A stretch of 64,000 nucleotides of DNA from a virus. Under the pieces are notes generated by a model. It saw only the letters and a program-made list of their open reading frames with translations, was not told where the DNA came from and ran no database searches. This document shows, piece after piece, positions 1 through 7,613 of this stretch (within the stretch, counting starts at the first letter, position 1; every line of letters starts with the position of its first letter). The translations under genes were made by a program, and so were the position numbers. The stretch spans positions 1 to 64,000 of IMG/VR virus record IMGVR_UViG_3300047499_000113. One strand, given 5' to 3'.

Positions 1-435
1 GTAGACGCGTACGAGCAAATACTGGTTGCTCCGCAGGTTGTGGCCCTTGATGACCTTCGCCATCTGGCCAGGGAAGAGCGGGAAGGAGACCGGGCCAGGG
101 ATGTTGACCTTGCGGCCGACCAGGAGATCCGCTTGCGACGCCTTGCCCTGACCGCTCGGGTGCTTGTGGTCACCCTTGTCCGTGTACGCCGGGTTCTTCA
201 GGACGACGTAGTAAGCCTCCGGGGCCGTCACGTGGGTGTGAACGGCGCGCTCGACGGGCGCGTCCAAGAACTTCTTGGTCTTCGGATCGAAGACGACGAG
301 CTTGTCGCCGTCACCGAGCGTGACCTTGGTGGGTCCGACGTAGACGTTGACCTCGCCTTTCGTGTTGTCCCGAACGTGGATCCACTCGTTGGGTGCGAGG
401 ACGATGTCCCTGTTCCTGCGGTCTTCTTCGGCCAT
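1..435 (-). CDS. Major vault protein (MVP)-like protein, N-terminal part
   Basis: The gene runs off the left edge, so only the first 145 codons are visible. What is seen: HVRD (20-23), a VGPTKV strand (33-38), LVVFDP (46-51), YYVVLKNP (75-82), FPLFPGQ (118-124) and NQYLLVRV (137-144). In the same order, animal MVP has HVLD, VGPKTY, RVLFAP, HYCTVANP, FPLYPGE and ALHLKA (recalled, not aligned by program). MVP repeats build the shell of the vault ribonucleoprotein particle, whose function is unsettled; some bacteria are reported to carry homologues. The ATG at 435 is preceded by AAGGAG at a 6-base spacing. It lies 42 bases downstream of a small zinc-site gene and the replication genes. Whether the shoulder and cap-helix domains follow cannot be seen. 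Role in the phage unknown. Confidence 0.72.
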   Translation of the reverse strand, partial: MAEEDRRNRDIVLAPNEWIHVRDNTKGEVNVYVGPTKVTLGDGDKLVVFDPKTKKFLDAPVERAVHTHVTAPEAYYVVLKNPAYTDKGDHKHPSGQGKASQADLLVGRKVNIPGPVSFPLFPGQMAKVIKGHNLRSNQYLLVRVY

Positions 436-477
436 GTGCGCCTCCTTGGGGGCAGATGCTGGAGGTTACACCGGCGT

Positions 478-828
478 CTAGGTCAGCATGACCTGCTCGA
501 CGATACTGTAGGGGCAGCCGTTGTCCGGGTGGATTTTCAGATGGTGCCTGGGCATATAGCACTCAGGGCAACAATCCGCGCTGTGGACAATTGCAGTGGG
601 GCCTTTGCCGTCAGGCCGAACTTCTGTGGGCAGGACGTGGATTTTCAGCCTGGGCCCAGACTCCGTCTTTTCCACGGAGATGGAAGCTTTGCCCACGAGC
701 AGGTCCCACTTCTCGATCTCCGTGAAGGCTTCGGCCAACACCGGCTTCAGGATTTCGAAAGCGGGCTCCTCGATGAGCCAGTCAGGGTCGGCTTCTACTT
801 CGGCGTTCCAATGGCTGATGACTGCCAC
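478..828 (-). CDS. Hypothetical protein with C-terminal Cys/His cluster
   Basis: A 116-residue protein I do not recognise. The N-terminal 60 residues are acidic and helix-prone; the C-terminal third carries C86, C87, C90, H95, H96, H100 and C105, a spacing that could hold one zinc ion. The start is GTG at 828, 16 bases after the DnaB-like gene stops; the ATG at 848 is in another frame and terminates quickly. No convincing Shine-Dalgarno is visible, so translation may couple to the upstream gene. It sits between the replicative helicase and the MVP-like gene in one transcription direction. The antisense frame is an Arg/Asp/Val-rich shadow. Confidence 0.7.
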   Translation of the reverse strand: MAVISHWNAEVEADPDWLIEEPAFEILKPVLAEAFTEIEKWDLLVGKASISVEKTESGPRLKIHVLPTEVRPDGKGPTAIVHSADCCPECYMPRHHLKIHPDNGCPYSIVEQVMLT

Positions 829-844
829 GAAGAGACGCTACCGG

Positions 845-2371
845 TCATGAGCCAGTCATCAGCATGTCGTCCATCGTGAGCGTCGTCGCCCGAAGGAGTG
901 CCTGGTCCGTATTCTTGTCCAGAAGACCCGACTCGATGTGGCGCATGCGCTTGGACTGCCAGATGATCTTACCTATCATCCTGTCGAAGATGGCGTTGTC
1001 ACGGTTCTTCATGCAGCCGAGGTAGAACTTGCCATCTTTACGGAGCTGCGGGTTCAAGTATGTGTACGTGATGACGTCGGCGTCCTGCTCGATGCGGTTG
1101 GCGTACGAAATGGCCTCGAACCCGTAGCGACCGTCTTCTTTGTCCGCTTTGACCTTGCCTTGACGGTTGATCTGGTAGAGACCGAAGACCGGCACCGTGC
1201 GGCCTCGAGCGAAGGACAGTGCCATCATGCGGCACTCGGACACGACGTTGTTGACGGCGTCGACCGTGCTCGTGGTCCGCACCTTCGACCTGAGCCAGCC
1301 CATGTGGTCGAGGACGATGCCATCGCAGCCCCACTTGTTGTGGAACATCTCGGCGCGGCGGTAGACATCTTCGACCGGGGTGCCTGTGATGGCTGACGCC
1401 GGTCTCCAGATGTAGAGCCTGCCGGGACACGTGGCCTTGAAGTCCTGCGCGACTATCTTGAGGCGCTGCTCGCCGAGTTCGTCCAGCTCGTAGTCTCGGA
1501 CCTTCTGGTAGTCGAGTCCGACGTAGCATTGATCCGGGGGCAGCCCGCGGCGCCTGTCCTGCTCGTACCAATCGGTGACGAACTTGCCGTGGGACGAGTG
1601 CACAACGAACAGCTGCCGGCGAAGCTGCTTATACGGCATTTCGAAGATGCCGTAGAAGATGTTGCGGCCGAACAAATACGCGTTGTTGTAGGCGTAGTTG
1701 AGCGCGAGAGTTGTCTTCAGTTCACCCGGGGCGGCGCAGTGGACCCAAAACTCGCCTGACCGGTGACCCTTACACACGGCGTCGACAGGCTCGAGCCCGA
1801 TGATGTTGCGTCCCGCGAACTTGCTGGTGAGCTTGCCTTTGTCGTACTCCTCGAGGAATTCCTCGGCGTCCTCCGTGACGATGCCCTCGAGCTTCTCGCC
1901 GGACTCGACGCGCGAGAAGTCCGACATCTTTTCGTAGATGAAGTTGATGGCGTCGTTGACGCCTTTGAGGACTTTCTTGCCGTTGATCGGCTTCTCGAGA
2001 TTGCGGCCGTGCTCGGCAATCGCTGAAGCGTCGCGCGCTGCAAGGATGAACGACTTGACCTGCTGTTGCTCTTGCTCGGAGCGGACGACTGACAGGAAGT
2101 TGGTGCGGATGTAGGGCTGGGCTTTCTTGAGTTCCTCCAGCCTCGTGCAGACCTCGACCTCATCCTGCTTCTCGAAGTAGTCGCGCACCAGGGTGAAATC
2201 TGGCGGCGCCGACATTTGGTTGAAGAAGGTCTTGAGGTACTGGTAGATCTTGCGGTCTTCCTCGTGCGGGTACTCAAGCTCATACTCTTGCAGGCGCATC
2301 CAGTTCTGGAGCGCTTCATCCACCTCGGGATGACCACCCACCTGCATGAGACTGCGGAGTATTCTATCCAC
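845..2371 (-). CDS. DnaB-like replicative helicase
   Basis: A 508-aa RecA-fold ATPase of the DnaB helicase family, expected to unwind DNA at the phage fork. The N-terminal 180 residues are helical, as in the DnaB N-domain and linker. The C-terminal domain shows a P-loop-like APGELKTT (214-221), a Walker B strand GIVLDHMGWL (351-360), the YQIN sensor-like segment (399-402) and NRIEQDADVI (425-434), matching the IEQDADV signature of DnaB. Oddity: the P-loop has E-L before K-T-T instead of the usual G-K-T/S. The GTG start at 2371 overlaps the stop of the preceding gene by one base (TAGTG), with AGGTTC upstream. Next to a loader-like and a SNF2-like gene, it forms a replication block. Confidence 0.85.
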   Translation of the reverse strand: MDRILRSLMQVGGHPEVDEALQNWMRLQEYELEYPHEEDRKIYQYLKTFFNQMSAPPDFTLVRDYFEKQDEVEVCTRLEELKKAQPYIRTNFLSVVRSEQEQQQVKSFILAARDASAIAEHGRNLEKPINGKKVLKGVNDAINFIYEKMSDFSRVESGEKLEGIVTEDAEEFLEEYDKGKLTSKFAGRNIIGLEPVDAVCKGHRSGEFWVHCAAPGELKTTLALNYAYNNAYLFGRNIFYGIFEMPYKQLRRQLFVVHSSHGKFVTDWYEQDRRRGLPPDQCYVGLDYQKVRDYELDELGEQRLKIVAQDFKATCPGRLYIWRPASAITGTPVEDVYRRAEMFHNKWGCDGIVLDHMGWLRSKVRTTSTVDAVNNVVSECRMMALSFARGRTVPVFGLYQINRQGKVKADKEDGRYGFEAISYANRIEQDADVITYTYLNPQLRKDGKFYLGCMKNRDNAIFDRMIGKIIWQSKRMRHIESGLLDKNTDQALLRATTLTMDDMLMTGS

Positions 2372-3219
2372 TAGAACCTCTTGCTCGGCTTGACGCCCTT
2401 ACCGAAGTTTTCGAACCCTGACGGCATTTCATCGGGCGCATCGGGCACAGACCGGATTTGCCTGACTGGAGCCTTCGGCTTAGGCGAAGGAGACGCTACC
2501 GGTTCCTTTCTTGGGGTAGGGGCTGGACTCGGACTGGCATGTACAGGCTCTGGAGCGAGCGGGCTGCTCTCGAGCGATGTTGGCGGCGGAGGTACGTAAT
2601 TGTCCGGCAGAATCGCTTCGACCCGGACTTGAACGAGGGAGCGCAGGATGGCGCCAATGGTCTCGGACCAAGCGAAACTGCTATCGTGGAAAGGCTCGCG
2701 TTTGTCCGACACCATCCACAGGGGTTGCTTGCGGTCGAGCCTGTAGCACATCGCCTCTTCGAGAGCACCAGAGGCGGCCCGGTTCTTGGACTTGAGTTCG
2801 TTGAGCTTGATGAGGAGAAGGTCCGGGGATTTGACCAAGTCCTCGATGTTGTTGTAGACAGGCTCTTTGCTGAACTCACCACGAGCCTTGGACGACGTCG
2901 ACCCGACGTAAACGTCGCGGATTTCGCGGTCAGACGTGATGCGGACGAACTTGTTGCTATACTTGATCATGACGAGCTTGATGAAAGCTCGCATGTCAGC
3001 CTGGTAGGCCGTGATGTGCAGCGATCTGTTGATGGCGTCCATCAGGCGCGTCTTGCCGTCCGGAAGAAGCGCCCTGATATGGCCCTCGAGGACCGGGGCC
3101 GTGCGGATGAAGGCGGGCATGGCCGCAGCGATGCGCCGAAGCTCGGCGCACTCGCATTCGTAGAGCTTTCCCTCGCGCTCTACGACGCCTTGTCCTCCGC
3201 AAATCGCACAGGCAGCCAC
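2371..3219 (-). CDS. Probable helicase loader-like protein with zinc knuckle and degenerate ATPase fold
   Basis: A 282-aa protein starting with CAICGGQG followed by CEC, a zinc-knuckle-like cluster (residues 4-26). The middle (about 85-205) has the layout of a DnaC/IstB-type AAA+ domain: LLLIKLNEL stands where Walker B is expected, then a Glu/Arg-rich helix and WMVSDKREPF where DnaC has its sensor strand. No Walker A (GxxGxGKT) exists and the Walker B acid is replaced, so ATP hydrolysis is unlikely. The tail from about residue 215 is Pro/Ser-rich and disordered. Position directly before the DnaB-like gene, with a 1-base overlap, supports a loader or adaptor role; this is inference. The start is GTG at 3219, with TAAGG upstream provided by the stop of the SNF2 gene. 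Confidence 0.55.
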   Translation of the reverse strand: MAACAICGGQGVVEREGKLYECECAELRRIAAAMPAFIRTAPVLEGHIRALLPDGKTRLMDAINRSLHITAYQADMRAFIKLVMIKYSNKFVRITSDREIRDVYVGSTSSKARGEFSKEPVYNNIEDLVKSPDLLLIKLNELKSKNRAASGALEEAMCYRLDRKQPLWMVSDKREPFHDSSFAWSETIGAILRSLVQVRVEAILPDNYVPPPPTSLESSPLAPEPVHASPSPAPTPRKEPVASPSPKPKAPVRQIRSVPDAPDEMPSGFENFGKGVKPSKRF

Positions 3220-3230
3220 GGGCCGGGACC

Positions 3231-5303
3231 TTACACGTCCGAAAAGTCAATCGCGATGTCGGCGATCTTGTAGTTATCCTCAGCAACAGTTGTAAATGAC
3301 TGCTTGGCGGTTGACTTCTTGACTTTCTTGGCTTTGACGGGCGTCTTGGACTTGTCGGTGAGCAGACCCTGGAGAACGTCCTGCAGAGCGTTCTGCTCCA
3401 CGAACTTGAGGCCATCCTTGAGATTCTCGCCGGCGACTTTGTCCGCGAGCTTCTTCTTGGTCCGCAGGGCTTTGAGTACCTGGTGGTCGATGGTCTTGCT
3501 TTCATCACGCTTGCGGCCGAGGAAGTGATGGGCGACCACCATCTTGTGCAGCGAGCCGATGCGAAGCGCGCGTCCGATGAGCTGCAAGTAATCGCCCCAG
3601 CTCCACGGCAGGTCGAGCAAGCCGAAGTGCTCGGCTGAGTGCAGGTTGAGGCTTTCCGAGCCGGCGGTCGTGATGAGGATGACGTTCACGCCGGAGTTCA
3701 TGTCCTGGAACATCGCACGGTTCTTGTCGCGAACCTGTGCGTTGTTCTCTTTGCCCGTAATGCGCGTGCAGGCGATGTCCTTGTCCTTCAGGGCCTTCTC
3801 GACGAGCGAAATCATGCGCTCGAACTTCGAGAACACGATGACCTTCTGATCGGCCGCCTCGGTCTGCAGAAGCTCGATGAGTGCATCGATCTTGGACGAC
3901 GGGCCCTTGTACGGCTCGCCGTTCTCGTCCATCAGCAGCTCGGGCGAATCGCACGCCTGCTGGCACATCACCATCGCCGACAGAAGCTCGGAGTCGGACG
4001 TGTCCGGGTCGTTGTTCTTGTTGATGAGCCCGTTCTCGGCCAGGTCATACAGCTCTTCCTGCAGCTCGGTCAGCTCGCACTCGATCTCCATCGAGACAAG
4101 CTCCGGAAGCTCCTTGGCCACGTCGTGCTTTTTGCGCGACAGGTAGTAGGGCTCGATTATCTCGACAAACTTCTCGAGGTTCTTGTACCCGACGACCAGC
4201 AGGACGTTGCGCCCTCCGCCGATGGACTGCAATCTCGTGACGCAGAACTGCTCGTGGAAATGCGAGATCTTGGGGAAGAGCGACGGTTGCAGAATCCGGA
4301 AGAGGCTCCAGAATTCCATGAGTCGGTTCTTGACTGGCGTCGCCGTCAGGCCGTAGGCGCGCTGGGCCACCTTCGCCAGCATTGCCGTCTTCTCGTGGAA
4401 CTGGCTCTTGTGATTCTTGAGTTTGTGCATCTCATCCATGACGAGAAGGAACTTCAGATGCGGATGAGCCTTTCGCATCTTCTGCACGTAGTCGATGATC
4501 CCCGGAACCTTCTTCGGGGGAGCGAACTCGTCGCGCAGCGCCTTGAGCTTGGCCTCCGCGTCTACGGCTGACTGCCTCCGCTCGAGGTAAGCTGTGAAGA
4601 CCTGCGCGTCCGCTTCCGTGAACATGCTGGGCGGCTGCGGCTTCGTCTCGTAATTGACGAAATCCGCCAGGTATTGGTGCACCTGCCACGGGTGCTCACG
4701 GAAGTAGGCGTCGAACTTCTCCTTCTCAGCTTCGAAAAGGGTCGCCGCTTCTTTGCTCGCCGCTCGAGCGGCGTCCAATTCCTTCTGGAAGCCCTTGCGC
4801 GGTGACTTGCCCTTCTCCTTGATCACCGCCTCGTGCATGTCGTACATGATCATGTCGTACGACAAGATCAGCAGGCGTTTCTTGTCCGGGTCGTACGTGG
4901 AAAAGAACTGCTCGTAGATTTCGTGCCGGCGAAAGGGTGAGCCGTGGACTGTGACGGCCTCCATGCCCTGCATGAAGCGCTTCGTCTCGCCTTCCCACTG
5001 GAAGAGTGCCGACTTTGTGGTGATGATGATAGGAACGTATTCCGGCTCCTTCATCCAAATGTAGCCGATGGTCGACAGGACCTCGAGCGTCTTGCCGAGG
5101 CCGGTGTCGTCTCCGAGGAGCATGCGCTCGACTTGGAGCATGTTGAGGACGCCCTGCGCCTGGTAGACGCGCAGCTTGACGTCCCTCTCGTCGCCGTACT
5201 CATCCGTGTACTTTTCCCTAAGATAGGGAGACGGCTTGAGCGCCAGATCCGGCTTGGTCCGAATCTGTCGGATTTTGGCGAGAAGATCGGGTGAGATCAT
5301 CAC
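3231..5303 (-). CDS. SNF2-family DEAD/H ATPase (helicase/translocase)
   Basis: A 690-aa superfamily 2 translocase of the SNF2/RapA type, moving on double-stranded DNA and remodelling protein-DNA complexes. Visible motifs: YQAQGV (Q-like, 47-52), DDTGLGKT (65-72, Walker A), DEMH (290-293, Walker B), GLTATPVKN (318-326, motif III), VIVFSKFERM (about 480), TAGSESLNL (motif V) and QLIGRALRIG (motif VI, about 580). A charged helical insertion of about 130 residues separates motifs I and II. The last 60 residues are Lys-rich. The start may be GTG 5303 or the adjacent ATG 5300. Such enzymes are common in large phages for recombination-dependent replication or transcription. No nuclease domain is visible. 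Confidence 0.88.
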   Translation of the reverse strand: MMISPDLLAKIRQIRTKPDLALKPSPYLREKYTDEYGDERDVKLRVYQAQGVLNMLQVERMLLGDDTGLGKTLEVLSTIGYIWMKEPEYVPIIITTKSALFQWEGETKRFMQGMEAVTVHGSPFRRHEIYEQFFSTYDPDKKRLLILSYDMIMYDMHEAVIKEKGKSPRKGFQKELDAARAASKEAATLFEAEKEKFDAYFREHPWQVHQYLADFVNYETKPQPPSMFTEADAQVFTAYLERRQSAVDAEAKLKALRDEFAPPKKVPGIIDYVQKMRKAHPHLKFLLVMDEMHKLKNHKSQFHEKTAMLAKVAQRAYGLTATPVKNRLMEFWSLFRILQPSLFPKISHFHEQFCVTRLQSIGGGRNVLLVVGYKNLEKFVEIIEPYYLSRKKHDVAKELPELVSMEIECELTELQEELYDLAENGLINKNNDPDTSDSELLSAMVMCQQACDSPELLMDENGEPYKGPSSKIDALIELLQTEAADQKVIVFSKFERMISLVEKALKDKDIACTRITGKENNAQVRDKNRAMFQDMNSGVNVILITTAGSESLNLHSAEHFGLLDLPWSWGDYLQLIGRALRIGSLHKMVVAHHFLGRKRDESKTIDHQVLKALRTKKKLADKVAGENLKDGLKFVEQNALQDVLQGLLTDKSKTPVKAKKVKKSTAKQSFTTVAEDNYKIADIAIDFSDV

Positions 5304-5326
5304 CCGATCTTACAACTATCGAAGCG

Positions 5327-5767
5327 TCAGTGCTTGGAAGCGCCGCCGCAGTTCCAGCCCATTGCCTGCACGTCAGCCGAGGTCTTGGCACCGAGCAGAT
5401 CGTTGCAGGTGAGGCCCTGCTGGGTCTTGGGGTTGCGGATGACGCGGTTGGCCTGCGCGAGCGACAGAACCTTGGCGCAATCCGCCTGCTGGGCGCAGCC
5501 CATGGCGGCCATCTGAGCGCATGCCTTGGCGCACGGATCCGTGGGAGCCGGAGGAGCTGCATCCTGCGCCGGAGTCGGAGCGGGAGCTGCATCGACCGCA
5601 GGCGTCGGCGTGGGGGCCGAATCCATGGTCGGGACAGGCGGCGGAGGGCTTCCGTCGGGTCCTCCGTCCGGTGCCGGTGGGTTGGGCGGGGTCGGAGGGC
5701 ACCCCGCCATGCCGAGCGTCGACACGGCCAGGAAGAGCCCGAGAAGGGGGATCGCTGTCTTCTTCAT
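5327..5767 (-). CDS. Lipoprotein with Pro/Ala-rich linker and Cys-rich C-terminus
   Basis: A 146-aa lipoprotein: MKK start, hydrophobic core and lipobox LGMAGC, so mature Cys is about residue 22 and it would be lipid-anchored. Next comes a Pro/Asp/Gly/Ala linker (about 23-75) able to span periplasm, then a small domain with seven Cys, beginning CAKACAQMAAMGCAQQADC. Cys-rich domains after such linkers are typical of Myxococcota lipoproteins. The ATG at 5767 overlaps the protease stop by one base (TGATG); upstream ATG/GTG codons lie inside the protease gene and would spoil the signal peptide. As last gene of the membrane/protease cassette it could be an outer spanin or an envelope-modifying protein; both are guesses. 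Confidence 0.8.
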   Translation of the reverse strand: MKKTAIPLLGLFLAVSTLGMAGCPPTPPNPPAPDGGPDGSPPPPVPTMDSAPTPTPAVDAAPAPTPAQDAAPPAPTDPCAKACAQMAAMGCAQQADCAKVLSLAQANRVIRNPKTQQGLTCNDLLGAKTSADVQAMGWNCGGASKH

Positions 5768-6636
5768 CACGCAGCCGCCTTCTGGACCTGGACGTCCATC
5801 ACGTAAAGCTCCCAGGCCGCCTTGACCCACGCCTCGGAAACGAGGCAGCGACCGTTGTCACACCAGCCGGTACCCCAGCTGTTGGTGAGGATGAAGGTGC
5901 GGGTTCCGTCCGCGTTGGTGGTGTAGCCCGACAGGTAGATGGCGTGGCCACCGCCGTTCGGGTCGTTCGTGTTCGGAGGCTGCGCCACCTGGCCCGGCTG
6001 CAGCTGCTCGAACGCCGTGTCGACGAACGCCGCGACGTAGACCGGGAAACCGGCGGCGAGAGCCGCAGCCACCTGATCCGAAACGTTCGCTGCACTCGGG
6101 TCGATGGCGTACTCGCCCGTGACGATGGTGGTGCCAGCTGCCTGGAGCTGGTTGGCGTCCACCTCGTTGTTGACGTTCGCCGGCTGAGCCGTCGTGTCAG
6201 CATCCGACCAGATGTCGGAGTTGCGGCCGTCCGGAGTCGGGCCCTGCATCGGAGCAACGCCGAACTGCGCGCATGCCGTGAACACGTCCGCGGGCTCGGC
6301 GCCCGAGTCGGTGAGAAGCGGCAGGGGCTGACCCGCCGGCGTCTGCGCCGCGCGCTCGATTCCTCGAGTAGCGGCGTACGTCTCGCGCGGCGAAGGCTCG
6401 AACCCGATCTGGATGCCCGCCTTGCGGCAAGCTGTGGAGGTGCTGCCCGACAGCGAGTGCGCCGTGCAGGAGCCCGTCTGGCCCTGATCGAGCCGCGGGG
6501 GCTCCCACTGGGACAGGTCGACGGACGCCGGAACGGTGGCCGCAAGGAGTGCGGCAATCGCCGGGTGGGTGGCCGCCGCTTTCTTGGAGGCGACCTTCGA
6601 CGGATGACTGCGCTTTGCACCCTTTGCGAACGGCAT
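5767..6636 (-). CDS. Papain-like (C1A family) cysteine protease
   Basis: A 289-aa protein with the full papain arrangement: DQGQTGSC with the oxyanion Gln and nucleophile Cys57, GGGHAIYLSGY with His231, and TNSWGTGWC with Asn252. The spacing fits the C1A peptidase domain without a long pro-region. The N-terminus is Lys/Ala-rich and not an obvious signal peptide, so export would need a holin-like pore or host secretion. It abuts the upstream gene (TAA then ATG) and overlaps the downstream lipoprotein by one base, so the four genes are surely co-translated. In a lysis cassette it could cut envelope proteins or peptide crosslinks; alternatively it could process virion proteins. I see no muramidase, amidase or CHAP enzyme anywhere in the window. 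Confidence 0.87.
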   Translation of the reverse strand: MPFAKGAKRSHPSKVASKKAAATHPAIAALLAATVPASVDLSQWEPPRLDQGQTGSCTAHSLSGSTSTACRKAGIQIGFEPSPRETYAATRGIERAAQTPAGQPLPLLTDSGAEPADVFTACAQFGVAPMQGPTPDGRNSDIWSDADTTAQPANVNNEVDANQLQAAGTTIVTGEYAIDPSAANVSDQVAAALAAGFPVYVAAFVDTAFEQLQPGQVAQPPNTNDPNGGGHAIYLSGYTTNADGTRTFILTNSWGTGWCDNGRCLVSEAWVKAAWELYVMDVQVQKAAA

Positions 6637-7059
6637 TTACTTGGCTCCCGCTGCCTTCTGGGCTCGGACGTTGGACTGCAGCGTCTTGAAGTTCGCGAGG
6701 AGAGAGACCGACACGCAATTGGGCAGGCCGTACGCCGGCTTGCCGGAACCACATTTCATGTCGCTCGCCGCCACGGCCGCGCCAGCTTCCTGCGGCTGGT
6801 CGTAGTAATTGATGATGCTGGCGATGATCTGCTCGACATCAGCCAGGGTCGAGCCGATGCACGCGCCGGTGATCTTGAGCGGGTCGGTCACGCCTTGGAA
6901 CATCTCGGCGATGACGCAGCTGGCGATCTGGCCAACGTCCGTCGTCACCTGGCCGCTATTGCTGGCCCACCAGCCACAGCCAGTCTGCGTTGCTGTGGTG
7001 CCGCCGATAGCGACACCCATACCCACGATGATTGCGATTGGAGCCAGTTTGCGAATCAC
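6637..7059 (-). CDS. Small secreted or lipid-anchored protein in lysis-like cassette
   Basis: A 140-aa protein with an N-terminal hydrophobic segment (residues 5-25) followed by TQTGC. This resembles a lipobox but lacks the usual Leu at -3, so either lipid anchoring or ordinary signal-peptide processing is possible. The mature part has four or five Cys (CVIAE, GACIGS, MKCGSG, NCVS) and predicted amphipathic helices. The start is GTG at 7059 in a GTGA overlap with the upstream gene, backed by GGAGG about 6 bases ahead. The TAA abuts the ATG of the protease gene. I do not recognise the family. Its place between a multi-pass membrane protein and a protease is compatible with a spanin or pore accessory role. 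Confidence 0.7.
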   Translation of the reverse strand: MIRKLAPIAIIVGMGVAIGGTTATQTGCGWWASNSGQVTTDVGQIASCVIAEMFQGVTDPLKITGACIGSTLADVEQIIASIINYYDQPQEAGAAVAASDMKCGSGKPAYGLPNCVSVSLLANFKTLQSNVRAQKAAGAK

Positions 7060-7508
7060 TTGCCACCTCCATCAGCCGCCGGCGCAGCAGGTGCCGGGGT
7101 GGGCGTTTTGCCCTGGGAAGACTTGTGCGCGATGAGGTGGGCATGGCACGCAGCGCCCGCGCCAGCTGACGACAGCGCCATGACGCCAGCGATGATGGCG
7201 TTCAGAATGGACGAGCCGTTGACACCGGAAGCGCCCTGCAGCGACAGACCGAAGGCCGTCAGGAATGAACCAGCCAGAGTCAGGTAGGGGATCCACGCCT
7301 TAGGCGTGGTCGCGACCCCGAAGAGACTGCCAGTGTTGACGGCCTGTCCAATGAAGCCCGCGAGCAGAGCGACGATGGTCACGATCGCCGTCTGTGTCGA
7401 AATCGTGACAGCCGCAGCGGGGGCCGCAGTCTGCGCGAAAGCGAGGCTCGCGAAGGACATGACGACGCCGAAAGTGAGGGCGAACGTCAGGGTAGATCGG
7501 AACTTCAT
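7056..7508 (-). CDS. Multi-pass membrane protein, holin-like
   Basis: A 150-aa protein with a signal peptide ending in SLAFAQ (cleavage near residue 26), then three hydrophobic stretches: about 38-60, 70-90 and 100-128. The short tail is Lys/Pro/Ala/Gly-rich and likely cytoplasmic. Size, topology and charged tail fit a holin or a small channel, and it is first in the minus-strand membrane/protease cassette. A GAGG element lies about 10 bases before the ATG. Upstream is the only divergent intergenic region of the window, with an inverted repeat, so the cassette probably has its own promoter. Function is inferred from topology and context only; no sequence signature of a known holin family was recognised. 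Confidence 0.6.
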   Translation of the reverse strand: MKFRSTLTFALTFGVVMSFASLAFAQTAAPAAAVTISTQTAIVTIVALLAGFIGQAVNTGSLFGVATTPKAWIPYLTLAGSFLTAFGLSLQGASGVNGSSILNAIIAGVMALSSAGAGAACHAHLIAHKSSQGKTPTPAPAAPAADGGGK

Positions 7509-7551
7509 GGGAAATACCTCGCCCCAGGAGGCCCATGAAAGTTCTAGCCGC

Positions 7552-7570
7552 TTACGGGGTACAGCCGTAA
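7552..7570. promoter_or_regulatory. Inverted repeat in divergent intergenic region (possible operator)
   Basis: TTACGG (7552-7557) and CCGTAA (7565-7570) form a perfect 6-base inverted repeat around a 7-base centre. It lies within the 105-base gap between the minus-strand membrane/protease cassette (start 7508) and the plus-strand lipoprotein (start 7614). It is the only place where two genes diverge with room for promoters. No poly-T follows on either strand, so an operator is likelier than a terminator. I could not define -35/-10 boxes with confidence. Confidence 0.4.
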
Positions 7571-7613
7571 ATCCAGAAGGGGATTATGTAGCCAATTGGA
7601 GGAGATAGAACAA

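Noticed and set aside
40-879. Long plus-strand reading frame
   Set aside because: Arg/Asp/Val-rich composition typical of antisense shadows; the opposite strand has coherent MVP-like and zinc-site proteins.
5521-7287. 588-codon plus-strand frame
   Set aside because: Antisense to the protease/membrane cassette, Arg-rich, with no signal peptide or domain; the minus-strand protease has complete catalytic motifs.
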